Assembly: GCF_000519125.1 (NCBI RefSeq)
Contig: NZ_JAEX01000002.1
Coordinates: 186,001-250,000, forward strand
Origin: Desulfocurvus vexinensis DSM 17965
GTDB lineage: Bacteria > Desulfobacterota > Desulfovibrionia > Desulfovibrionales > Desulfovibrionaceae
Length of the DNA: 64,000 nucleotides
Direction of reading: 5' to 3'
Positions within the stretch are counted from its first letter, which is position 1; each line of letters starts with the position of its first letter. The position numbers were made by a program, and so were the translations under genes. The notes beneath the pieces are model-generated. The model did no database searches. It worked only from the letters and a program-made list of their open reading frames with translations, and was not told the origin of the DNA. Below are positions 17,118 through 24,979 of this stretch, piece by piece.

Positions 17118-18884
17118 ATGGGCAAGGTCAATTCGCATCTGGCGCACGATCCGGTTCGAGAGTTGTGGCCCCTCATGGAGCGCCTGGGCACGCCGTTGCA
17201 GGTGCTGGACATGGGCGGGCGGCTTTTGGAGTGCAACCCTGCGGCCCGCAGCCTGCTGGGCCTGGGGGACGACGACTGCTGGCGGGGGCGCTGCCTGTGC
17301 TCCGGCAACGGCAACGGCGGCGGCGCGGCCCACCTGCCGGAGCTGCTGCGCGAATGCGCCCAGGGCCTGCGCGACGAGTTCGTCGTGGAGGAAGACCTGC
17401 CCGCGCCGGACGGCGAGGCGCTCACCGTGCGCCGCAGCGGGGCCGTGCTGCGCGACGGGCAGGGCCGGCCCCTGTGCGTTGTGGCCGCCCTGGAGGACCG
17501 CTCCGCCGTGCGCCGGGCCGAGGTCCGCCTGCGCCACGCCGCCCTGCACGACGCCCTGACCGGCCTGCCCAACCGCACGCTGTTCATGGAGCGGCTGCAA
17601 AGCGCCCACCGCCTGGCCCGGCGCCACGACGACTACGATTTTTCCGTGCTCTTCCTGGACTTCGACCGCTTCAAGCTGGTCAACGACAGCCTGGGCCACC
17701 GCGCGGGGGACGAGTTCCTGAACTGCGCGGCGGCGCGCATCCGCTCCTGCCTGCGCGACGTGGACACCCTGGCGCGCTTTGGCGGCGACGAGTTCACCGT
17801 GCTGCTGCCCGACGCCTGGGAGCTGCGCGAGGTCAGGGGCGTCATCGAGCGCATCCGCGAAACCCTGGGCGAGCCGGTGCGCTTCGGCGACCGCGAGTTC
17901 TTCAGCAGCGTGAGCATCGGCGTGGTGCTGGGCGCGGGCCGCTACCAAAGCGCCGAGGACATCATGCGCGACGCCGAGACGGCCATGTACCGCTCCAAGG
18001 CCGCAGGCAAGGCGGGCTACGCCCTGTTCGACGACGGCATGCACCGCCACGCGCTGCGCCTGCTGGAGTGCGAGGCCGAGCTGCGCCGGGCCCTGGCGCG
18101 CGACGAGCTGATCCTGCACTACCAGCCCATAGTGGACCTGGAGAGCGCGGCGGTGTCCGGGGTGGAGGCGCTCATCCGCTGGCAGCACCCCGAGCGCGGT
18201 CTGCTGCCCCCGGGGGAGTTCATCCCCCTGGCCGAGGAGGCCGGGCTGATCATGGACATCGACCGCTGGGTGCTGGGCGAGGCCTGCCGCCAGCTGCGCG
18301 CCTGGGCCGGGGCCGGGCTGCCCGGCCAGGCCACGGTGAGCGTCAACCTGTCGCCGCGCTTCTTCATGCGCCACGACGCGGCCAGGGACTTCGAAGCCAT
18401 CGTGCGTGCCAGCGGCGCCCCGGCCAGCCGCCTCAAGATCGAGATCACCGAATCGCTGCTGCTGGACCCCTCCAGCGAGGTGGAGCAGGCCATCGGCACC
18501 GTGCGGGCCATGGGCGCGTCCCTGGTCATGGACGATTTCGGCACGGGCTACTCGTCGCTGTCCAACCTGCACCGCTTCCCCTTCGACACCATCAAGATCG
18601 ACCGCTCCTTCATCGCGCGCATGGTGGACAGCCCGGTCCATGGCGGCACCGTGCGGGCCATCATCGGCCTGGGGCGCACCTTCGGCATGGACGTGGTGGC
18701 CGAGGGCGTGGAGACGCCCGGGCAGGCCGAAGCCCTGCGGGCCCTGGGCTGCGACCGCGCCCAGGGCTGGCTCTACGCCCGCGCGGTGGACGCGCACGCC
18801 GCCGGGGCCCTGCTCGGCAGGGCGCTGTACGCCGGGGGGCGCGAGGGCGGGCCGGGGAGCGCGCCGCTGGCCGTGGGGGCCTGA
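17118..18884 (+). CDS. PAS-GGDEF-EAL c-di-GMP enzyme
   Basis: A 588-aa cytoplasmic protein with both c-di-GMP-making and -degrading domains. The ATG at 17118 is best placed after AAAGGAG; a GTG two codons earlier overlaps that site. A PAS-like sensor (~12-140) comes first. The GGDEF domain (~147-305) has [17 protein letters not shown], an intact [12 protein letters not shown] and an RxxD I-site (RDVD) five residues before it. The EAL domain (~325-565) keeps [36 protein letters not shown] and AEGVET, so phosphodiesterase activity is expected. Which activity dominates cannot be read from sequence. It has its own strong promoter with a Fur-like box. Confidence 0.94.
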   Translation: MGKVNSHLAHDPVRELWPLMERLGTPLQVLDMGGRLLECNPAARSLLGLGDDDCWRGRCLCSGNGNGGGAAHLPELLRECAQGLRDEFVVEEDLPAPDGEALTVRRSGAVLRDGQGRPLCVVAALEDRSAVRRAEVRLRHAALHDALTGLPNRTLFMERLQSAHRLARRHDDYDFSVLFLDFDRFKLVNDSLGHRAGDEFLNCAAARIRSCLRDVDTLARFGGDEFTVLLPDAWELREVRGVIERIRETLGEPVRFGDREFFSSVSIGVVLGAGRYQSAEDIMRDAETAMYRSKAAGKAGYALFDDGMHRHALRLLECEAELRRALARDELILHYQPIVDLESAAVSGVEALIRWQHPERGLLPPGEFIPLAEEAGLIMDIDRWVLGEACRQLRAWAGAGLPGQATVSVNLSPRFFMRHDAARDFEAIVRASGAPASRLKIEITESLLLDPSSEVEQAIGTVRAMGASLVMDDFGTGYSSLSNLHRFPFDTIKIDRSFIARMVDSPVHGGTVRAIIGLGRTFGMDVVAEGVETPGQAEALRALGCDRAQGWLYARAVDAHAAGALLGRALYAGGREGGPGSAPLAVGA

Positions 18885-19018
18885 GGGCCAGGGCGCCCGG
18901 GCCCCGGGCCGCACGGCCCTGCGGGCCGGGCTTGGCAAACGCCGCGCCCCGGTGTATCCAATGCGCGGACCGGGGCGCCGCCCCGGCCCGCAACCCTGAC
19001 GCATACCGGAGGCGGACG

Positions 19019-19567
19019 ATGGCACGGTTTACCCTGGGCGGGGCGCTGCTGGCCCTGCTGCTTGTCGCGGGGCTGGCCCTGGCGGGCTGCCAGACCACAG
19101 GAGCCGGGGCGCAGAAGGCCGCCCCTGCGGCCTCATCCGCCCCTGCCGTCCAGGCCGACCCCATGGCCGACCTGGACAAACGCATGTTCCTGCTGCCCGA
19201 TGGCCGCGACATGAGCTACATCGTCGTGCGCGTCACGCGCCTGGGCGTGAGCGAGACTGCGGTGCGCAAGGCGGCGCAGGACCTGACCCTGGCCGACTTC
19301 CGCGCCTGGCTGAACGAGACGGCCCGGGCGCACCGCGTGAACTACCTGGGCAGCGGCAGGTTCCAGGTGGACGCCCTGGACTTCACCCTGGGCTCGGAGC
19401 GCTTCGCCGAGGCCTCCTTCCTGATGCACCTCACGCGCTTTGTCAGCGCCGGGCGCACCATCGACGGCATCATCCTCGACCAGACGGTGCTCGACGGGCG
19501 CGACCTGACCTCCTACGCGGGGCTCAAGGCCTACGAGCTGCTGCTCGAGCGCAAGGCCGGGCTCTAG
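19019..19567 (+). CDS. Predicted lipoprotein of unknown function
   Basis: A 182-aa exported lipoprotein. The start at 19019 follows GGAGG. The signal peptide ends in a lipobox, LALAGC, with Cys23 as the lipidated residue, followed by an Ala-rich linker. The remaining ~130 residues form one domain (DKRMFLLPDGRDMSYIVVRV, ADFRAWLNETARAHRVNYLG) with no recognised motif. It follows the GGDEF-EAL gene by 134 bp on the same strand and ends at a bidirectional terminator, so it may share a transcript. Function unknown. Confidence 0.8.
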   Translation: MARFTLGGALLALLLVAGLALAGCQTTGAGAQKAAPAASSAPAVQADPMADLDKRMFLLPDGRDMSYIVVRVTRLGVSETAVRKAAQDLTLADFRAWLNETARAHRVNYLGSGRFQVDALDFTLGSERFAEASFLMHLTRFVSAGRTIDGIILDQTVLDGRDLTSYAGLKAYELLLERKAGL

Positions 19568-19590
19568 GGCCCCGCCCACGCCATGCAAAA

Positions 19591-19624
19591 AAACGGGGTG
19601 CGACCGCAAGGCCGCACCCCGTTT
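19591..19624. terminator. Bidirectional intrinsic terminator
   Basis: AAACGGGGTGCG and CGCACCCCGTTT form a perfect 12-bp stem with a 10-nt loop. An A-run precedes and a short T-run follows, serving both the lipoprotein gene and the convergent ybjQ-type gene. Confidence 0.88.
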
Positions 19625-19647
19625 GCGTTCGGCGAGGGGCTTTGGCG

Positions 19648-19968
19648 CTACTTGGCGTCCACCACGCGCACGGCGGTGCCGTAGCAGGAGATGTACTTGC
19701 TGCCGTCGGGATGAAAGGCCACGTTTTCCTGGTAGCCGACGATGGCGTTGGCCCCGTTGGTCAGGGCGCGGGTGATCATGCCGTAGAAGGCCTGCTCCAT
19801 GTCATAGGCCCGGAAGGCGGCGAGCCCGATGATGCGGCGCACGGCCTTGCCCGGCATGTCCCCGGTGGTCACGACCTGGAACTGGCCGGAGGTGAACAGG
19901 TCCTTGGCGCTGTCGATCTTCTGTCTCTGGGCGCCTTCGGGCTCGGGGCGTTTGAGCAGCGAGAGCAT
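19648..19968 (-). CDS. YbjQ/UPF0145 family protein
   Basis: A 106-aa protein of the YbjQ (UPF0145) family, whose members form pentameric rings; function is unsettled. AAGGAGG precedes the ATG. The conserved core is present: VVTTGDMPGKAVRRIIGLA near the N-terminus of the domain, EQAFYGMITRALTNGANAIVGY in the middle, and a C-terminal strand YGTAVRVV. The ~25-residue N-terminal extension is variable in the family. Single gene. Confidence 0.88.
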   Translation of the reverse strand: MLSLLKRPEPEGAQRQKIDSAKDLFTSGQFQVVTTGDMPGKAVRRIIGLAAFRAYDMEQAFYGMITRALTNGANAIVGYQENVAFHPDGSKYISCYGTAVRVVDAK

Positions 19969-20245
19969 GGTGGTCCTCCTTGGAAACTGGGCTTGCGGGA
20001 TGCGAGGTGTCGAACCGCTGGCACTGGCCGCGCGGATCGCCCTCCTTCAAGCAAACACCTTGCCAACGGGGCAACATGCCGTAAACCAAAGATTTGTCAG
20101 GAATCGTTGCCCCGGGGGGCGCGGCGGCGGGGCCTGCGGCGTCAAGGGTCCGCTTTTCCCTCGACTTTCAAAAACCGGGGAATTAGGTAAAGGGCAGGAA
20201 CCCGAACCCCGGGGCGCCCCGGGAACCTGTCTGCGAGAAGAGGCC

Positions 20246-20569
20246 ATGCGCAAGGGTGTGAAGATTTTCGGCACGTTCAACGGCATCTCGCCCCAGGCCT
20301 TCGAACGCCTGGAGGAAGTGCTCGATTTCGACGAGGTCAGCTACGCGGACGGCACCGTGACCATCGAGCACGACGGCGAGTACGAGCAGGTGGAGGACGT
20401 GGTGCTGCGGGTCATGGAGGCCATGGCCGACGGGCACGAGAGCGGCCTGGACATCATCGACCACGACGAGAACCTGCTCACCCGCTACGTGATCGAGGCC
20501 GACGGCTTCCGCGCCAAACAGATGGACATGGACGACGTGGTGGCGCCGTACCCTAACTCCCAGGCCTGA
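20246..20569 (+). CDS. Small acidic conserved-looking protein
   Basis: A 107-aa protein I cannot assign. The most likely start is the ATG at 20246 (MRKGVKIFGTFNG), though the upstream AGAAGAGG is only a modest ribosome site; the frame stays open to 19829 without support. It is strongly acidic, with no signal peptide or membrane helix. Segments such as RLEEVLDFDEVSYADG and DGEYEQVEDVVLRVMEAMADG suggest a compact alpha/beta fold. It is convergent with punA. Real-gene status rests on codon bias and a clean start. Confidence 0.65.
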   Translation: MRKGVKIFGTFNGISPQAFERLEEVLDFDEVSYADGTVTIEHDGEYEQVEDVVLRVMEAMADGHESGLDIIDHDENLLTRYVIEADGFRAKQMDMDDVVAPYPNSQA

Positions 20570-20616
20570 GGCCGGGCGCGGCCCGGGGCGGCGGCCAGCC
20601 CCGGGCGCGGGCCGGG

Positions 20617-21441
20617 TCAGGCCGAGGCGATGACGGCGCCCAGCAGGCGCGACAGGCGCCCGGCGGCGGCCTCGGCCTGGGCGATGACGTCCGCCAGGGA
20701 GGTCTCGCCCATGCAGTCGGGCAGGTTCTTGTTGGTCAGGCACGAGATGCCCAGCACCGCAAGGCCCATATGCCGCGCGGCGATGACCTCCAGCACGGTG
20801 GACATGCCCACGGCGTCGGCCCCCAGCAGCCGGAAGGCGCGGGTTTCCGCCGGGCTCTCAAGATTTGGCCCGCTTACGCCGATATAGACACCACGCTCCA
20901 GGCGAATGCCCAGCTCGCGGGCCCGCTCCAGGGCCAGATCGCGCAGCCCGGCGTCGTAGATGCGGCTCATGTCCGGGAAGCGCTCGCCCCAGGCGTCCTG
21001 GTTGGGCCCGATGAGCGGGTTGGCCCCGGTGAAGTTGATGTGGTCGGTGATGAGCATCAGCCCGCCCGCGTCGAACTGGGGGTTCAGGGCGCCTGCGGCG
21101 TTGGTGATGATCAGCCGCGAGACGCCCAGGGCGGCCAGGGTGCGCACGCCCATGCAGACCTCGGCGGGCGACCAGCCCTCGTAGAGGTGGAAGCGCCCGC
21201 GCTGGACCCACACGGGCACCTCGCCCACCAGGGCCGCCGTCAACTTTCCGGCGTGGCTCTGCACGGTGGAGCACGGGAAGCCAGGGATGGCCGCGTAGTC
21301 GAAGGAGGCCACCTCGGCCAGGCCGTCGGCCCAGGCGCCAAGGCCCGTGCCCAGGACGACCGCGATGCGCGCCGCATGGGGCGCGGGCAGGCCCGCGCGG
21401 ATGAAGTCCGCAGCTTTCTGGACTTTTTCGATGTTTTGCAT
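20617..21441 (-). CDS. Purine nucleoside phosphorylase (PNP-I/MTAP family)
   Basis: A 274-aa enzyme that cleaves purine nucleosides with phosphate to base and (deoxy)ribose-1-phosphate. The start at 21441 (MQNIEKVQ) is taken by comparison with the family; no strong ribosome site is visible and an in-frame start at 21534 remains possible. Motifs: phosphate-binding VVLGTGLGAWADGL, HAGK, RGRFHLYEG, TNAAGALNP (purine site), and GVSGPNLESPAE with MSTVLEVIAARHMGLAVLG. This is the trimeric guanosine/inosine type. Single gene, divergent from motA. Confidence 0.92.
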   Translation of the reverse strand: MQNIEKVQKAADFIRAGLPAPHAARIAVVLGTGLGAWADGLAEVASFDYAAIPGFPCSTVQSHAGKLTAALVGEVPVWVQRGRFHLYEGWSPAEVCMGVRTLAALGVSRLIITNAAGALNPQFDAGGLMLITDHINFTGANPLIGPNQDAWGERFPDMSRIYDAGLRDLALERARELGIRLERGVYIGVSGPNLESPAETRAFRLLGADAVGMSTVLEVIAARHMGLAVLGISCLTNKNLPDCMGETSLADVIAQAEAAAGRLSRLLGAVIASA

Positions 21442-21564
21442 AATTGTATGAGTCTTCGGGACGGGGTTGGCGGAACTGGTCGGCCCCGGCGGCCATCCGG
21501 GGGAGAGTGTTGACGCATTCCACCTGTGTGTCAACGCCGGAGCAACACTAGCGGAGCATCACGC

Positions 21565-22323
21565 ATGGATATCGTCACCCTACTTGGTTCCATACTCGGC
21601 TTCGTGCTCGTCATCGGGGCCATGGCCATGGGCGGGGACCTCAGCCTGTTCTACAACGGGCCGGGCCTGCTCATCGTCGTGGGTGGAACCTTCGCGGCCA
21701 TCTGCGTGACCTTCCCCCTGAAGGACGTCATCGACTCGCACATGGGCGCCTTGTCCATGTTCGCCAAGAAGAAGGGCAAGGTCGAGGACGTGGTCAACAT
21801 CATGGTGCGCATCGCCGAGATCAGCCGCCGCGAGGGCCTCATCGCCCTGGAGAACATCCAGACTGAGAACCCCATCCTCAAGAAGGCCTGCCAGCTCATC
21901 GCCGACAACGCCGACCCCATGCTCATCCGCGACACCCTGACCATCGAAATCGGCACCATGAAGCGCCGCCACAACATCTCCATCGAGGTGTTCCAGAAGC
22001 TGGCGGGCTACGCCCCGGCCTTCGGGATGATCGGCACCCTCATCGGCCTGGTGCAGATGCTCTCCAACCTTTCGGACCCGACCTCCCTGGGCCCGGCCAT
22101 GGCCGTGGCCATCCTGACCACCTTCTACGGCACCATCATGGCCAACCTGATCTTCTTGCCCTTCGCGGGCAAGATGCGCGCGCGCACCAGCCAGGAGGAG
22201 CTGCACCTGCAGATCATCTTCGAGGGCGCCAAGTCCATCCTGGAGAACAACAACCCGCGGCTGGTGTACGAGAAGCTGTCCTCGTTCGAGCCGCCCAAGG
22301 AGCGCAAGAGCAGTGGCCGATGA
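21565..22323 (+). CDS. motA: Flagellar motor stator protein MotA
   Basis: A 252-aa inner-membrane stator subunit (PomA-like length). The start at 21565 (MDIVTLLGSILG) follows GCGGAG. Two hydrophobic segments at the N-terminus (GFVLVIGAMAMGG, GLLIVVGGTFAAI) and two near the middle (LAGYAPAFGMIGTLIGLVQML and AVAILTTFYGTIMANLIFLP) are the four helices. The cytoplasmic loop with charged residues that contact FliG lies between. The third and fourth helices carry the family's Pro and Gly residues. It overlaps motB by 11 bp and is followed by a PilZ gene. Confidence 0.96.
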   Translation: MDIVTLLGSILGFVLVIGAMAMGGDLSLFYNGPGLLIVVGGTFAAICVTFPLKDVIDSHMGALSMFAKKKGKVEDVVNIMVRIAEISRREGLIALENIQTENPILKKACQLIADNADPMLIRDTLTIEIGTMKRRHNISIEVFQKLAGYAPAFGMIGTLIGLVQMLSNLSDPTSLGPAMAVAILTTFYGTIMANLIFLPFAGKMRARTSQEELHLQIIFEGAKSILENNNPRLVYEKLSSFEPPKERKSSGR

Positions 22324-23050
22324 CAAGTGGGAATCCGTCCTCGGCACCGAGGAGCTGGAGCCCGAAAGGAACGAATGGATCCTGACGTTCGCGGATCTGG
22401 TCACCCTGCTGCTGGTGTTCTTCATCCTGCTCTATTCCATGTCCACCCTGGACCCCAAGAAGTTCACGGACTCGTTCCTGTCCGTGAAGCTGGCCCTGGG
22501 CAAGAAGGACGACCAGCTCATGACCGCCCGCGTCAAGAGCGAGGAGGCCGCCATCCTGGACACGGTGATGCTGCAAAAGCAGCTCATCGAGGCCCAGCGC
22601 AAGGTCTTTTCCGACGTGCGCACCTTCATCACCCGCAAGGGCGTGGAGGGCGTGGTCGGCGCCGTGCTCGAAGAGGGCAAGATCACCCTGCGCCTGCCCG
22701 GCGACGTGCTGTTCGCCAGCGGCGAGGTGGAGCTGAACGAGCGCGGCCAGGAGGTCCTGCGCCAGCTCAAGGATTTCCTGGTCAAGGCCAACGACCAGCA
22801 GATCAACATCAAGGGCTTCACCGACGACGTGCCCCCCAGCCCGCGCTCACGCTTCAAGGATAACTGGGAAATTTCGTCCTTGCGGGCCGTGTATGTTTTG
22901 CGCTATTTAATGCAGCTCGGTATCGACCAAAAGCGGCTGACAGCAACGGGGCTGGCCGACATGGAGCCCCTGTTCCCCAACAACACGGAGGAGAACCGCA
23001 CCCGCAACCGCCGCGTCGAGATCGTGCTCGAAAAGCAGGTGAGCAAGTAG
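22313..23050 (+). CDS. motB: Flagellar motor stator protein MotB
   Basis: A 245-aa stator subunit. It starts with GTG at 22313 inside the end of motA, giving translational coupling. The single membrane helix WILTFADLVTLLLVFFILLY contains the essential ion-binding Asp (FADLV). A plug/linker region follows, then a C-terminal OmpA-like peptidoglycan-binding domain (about 120-245) with NIKGFTDDVPP, NWEISSLRAVYVLRYL and NRRVEIVL. MotA and MotB together form the ion channel. Whether it uses protons or sodium cannot be told. Confidence 0.95.
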   Translation: MADDKWESVLGTEELEPERNEWILTFADLVTLLLVFFILLYSMSTLDPKKFTDSFLSVKLALGKKDDQLMTARVKSEEAAILDTVMLQKQLIEAQRKVFSDVRTFITRKGVEGVVGAVLEEGKITLRLPGDVLFASGEVELNERGQEVLRQLKDFLVKANDQQINIKGFTDDVPPSPRSRFKDNWEISSLRAVYVLRYLMQLGIDQKRLTATGLADMEPLFPNNTEENRTRNRRVEIVLEKQVSK

Positions 23051-23061
23051 CAGGAGTCGCC

Positions 23062-23454
23062 ATGTCTTCCGAGGAATTGTCCTTTTCCATCGCCGGCGAC
23101 GAGCAGGGCGCCCAGCGCCGGGCCTTCCGCGCCAAGATTCCCGGACTTGGGGTCTTCATCCCCGAGCGCGGCGCGACCTGCGAGGTCATGGACGTGTCCG
23201 CCATGGGCCTGGCCTTCAAGGCCCCGGGGGGCGCGCCCTACGCGCCGGGAGCCCAGCTCGAGTTCGACCTGCTCATCAACAAGAAGGTGTTCATCCCCAA
23301 GCTGCGCGCCAAGGTCATGCGCATCCTGGACAACGGCCTTGTGGGCTGCAATTTCGAAGCCCTGGAACGCCGCCAGGAGGTCAAGCTCGACAAGCTCGTC
23401 CTCGAGGTCCAAAAGCGCATGATCGCCCTGCGCAAGAAGCAGCAGAGCCAATGA
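23062..23454 (+). CDS. PilZ domain protein
   Basis: A 130-aa c-di-GMP receptor candidate. RRAFR (about 19-23) supplies the RxxxR motif and DVSAMG the (D/N)xSxxG motif, the two binding signatures of PilZ. Only one PilZ domain is seen, followed by a C-terminal basic/Gln-rich helix (VQKRMIALRKKQQSQ). It starts 11 bp after motB and is presumably cotranscribed with the stators, so c-di-GMP-dependent braking or control of the motor is the obvious role, by analogy to YcgR-type proteins. Stator interaction is inferred. Confidence 0.9.
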   Translation: MSSEELSFSIAGDEQGAQRRAFRAKIPGLGVFIPERGATCEVMDVSAMGLAFKAPGGAPYAPGAQLEFDLLINKKVFIPKLRAKVMRILDNGLVGCNFEALERRQEVKLDKLVLEVQKRMIALRKKQQSQ

Positions 23455-23473
23455 TCCAACCAGGACAAGGAAC

Positions 23474-24889
23474 GTGCCCACCAAAGGAAAAGTACTGGTA
23501 GCCAACAGGGGCGAGATCGCCATGAGGATAGCCCAGGCCTGTATCAAATTGGGCCTGGATTTTGTTTGTGTCCATACCGCCGCCGATGCCCACTCCGGGC
23601 ATGTGCGCCTGGCCCGGGAAAAGGGCGGCCCGGGTTCTTTGTACAGGATTTCGTCCTATCAGGACGCCAATGAATTACTTGCGGTAGCAGACGATGCGGG
23701 CGCAACGGCAATCCACCCCGGCTACGGATTCTTCGCCGAGGACTTCCGTTTCGCCCGGCGCGTCACCGAGCGCATGCGTTCCCTGACGTGGATCGGCCCC
23801 TCCTGGCGCGTGATCCGCGAGCTGGGCGACAAGATCAATACCAAGCGCCTGGCCCGCGGGCTGGGCGTGCCCACGGTGCCGGGGTCCGACCGCCCGCTCT
23901 ACGACGAGCCCGAGGCCGAGGAGATCGCGGCCAATTTGTTCAGCTTCCAGCAGGAGCAGGGCGTGGCCCGGCCCGTGGTGCTGCTCAAGGCCTCGGCGGG
24001 CGGCGGCGGCATGGGCATCGAGGAAATCCACGACATCGATTCCTTCCGCATGACCTACCGGCGCATCCGCAACTACGCCAAGCGCCAGTTCGGCGACGAG
24101 GGCGTGCTCGTGGAGCAGCGCATCTTCGACTTCAACCACCTGGAGGTCCAGGTGCTGGGCGACCGCCACGGCGGCGAGCCCCTGCACTTTGGCACCCGCA
24201 ACTGCTCCGTGCAGTCCACGGGCCGCCAGAAGCGCATCGAGGTCGCCCCGGGGTTCGCCCCCGCCGAGGTGCGCTACGGCTTCGACGCCGCCGGGGTGCT
24301 CGAGGCCATCAAGGACCACAGCCTGGCCATCGCCCGCGAGGCGGGCTACGACAGCGTGGGCACCTGGGAATGGATCGTGACCCCCAAGGGCGAGCCGTTC
24401 CTCATGGAGGTCAACACGCGCATCCAGGTGGAGAACGGCGTGTCCGCCGTCATCTCGCGCATTGCGGGCAAGGGCGGGGTGGACCTCATCGCCGAGCAGA
24501 TTCGCTGCGCCCTGGGCGAGCGCCCCGGCTACACCCAGAAGGACATCACCTTCGAGGGCGTGGGCATCGAGTACCGCCTCATCGCCGAGGACCCCGACAA
24601 CAAGTTCACCCCCTGGGCCGGGCGCATCGACACCTTCGCCTGGGAGCCCGCGCCCTGGCTGTCGGTGTACACCCAGGTGCCCACCGACGAGCCCTACCAG
24701 ATTCCCACGGACTTCGACCCCAACCTGGCCCTGGCCATCATCTGGGGCAAGGACCTGGCCGAGGCCAAGGCGCGCGGCCTTGAGTTCCTTGACAAGCTGG
24801 TGTTGGACGGTACAGATTCCACAGGCGTGGAGCTCAAGTCCAACGTGGAATTTCTGCGTCACAAGACGGAGAACCTGCTGGTTTTCTAG
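23474..24889 (+). CDS. Biotin carboxylase subunit (AccC-like)
   Basis: A 471-aa ATP-grasp enzyme that carboxylates the biotin of a carrier protein. The GTG start at 23474 lies after AAGGAAC, 19 bp after the PilZ gene. Motifs: VANRGEIAMRIAQAC, HPGYGFFAED, the glycine loop KASAGGGGMGIEEI, the HLEVQVLGDRHGG strand, RNCSVQ and the substrate-site EVNTRIQVENGVSAVISRI. Some positions differ from housekeeping AccC (for instance IQVENGVS rather than the usual VQVEHPVTE). The following genes encode carboxyltransferase and a carrier-like protein. It may belong to acetyl-CoA carboxylase or a related acyl-CoA carboxylase. Confidence 0.92.
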   Translation: MPTKGKVLVANRGEIAMRIAQACIKLGLDFVCVHTAADAHSGHVRLAREKGGPGSLYRISSYQDANELLAVADDAGATAIHPGYGFFAEDFRFARRVTERMRSLTWIGPSWRVIRELGDKINTKRLARGLGVPTVPGSDRPLYDEPEAEEIAANLFSFQQEQGVARPVVLLKASAGGGGMGIEEIHDIDSFRMTYRRIRNYAKRQFGDEGVLVEQRIFDFNHLEVQVLGDRHGGEPLHFGTRNCSVQSTGRQKRIEVAPGFAPAEVRYGFDAAGVLEAIKDHSLAIAREAGYDSVGTWEWIVTPKGEPFLMEVNTRIQVENGVSAVISRIAGKGGVDLIAEQIRCALGERPGYTQKDITFEGVGIEYRLIAEDPDNKFTPWAGRIDTFAWEPAPWLSVYTQVPTDEPYQIPTDFDPNLALAIIWGKDLAEAKARGLEFLDKLVLDGTDSTGVELKSNVEFLRHKTENLLVF

Positions 24890-24979
24890 GCGCGCCGCGC
24901 CTCAACCCCCGGCGCCAGCCCGCCCCGCCCGAATCCTCGCGCGGGGCGCACCGCCGCGTCGGCCATCCCCCGGACAGCC

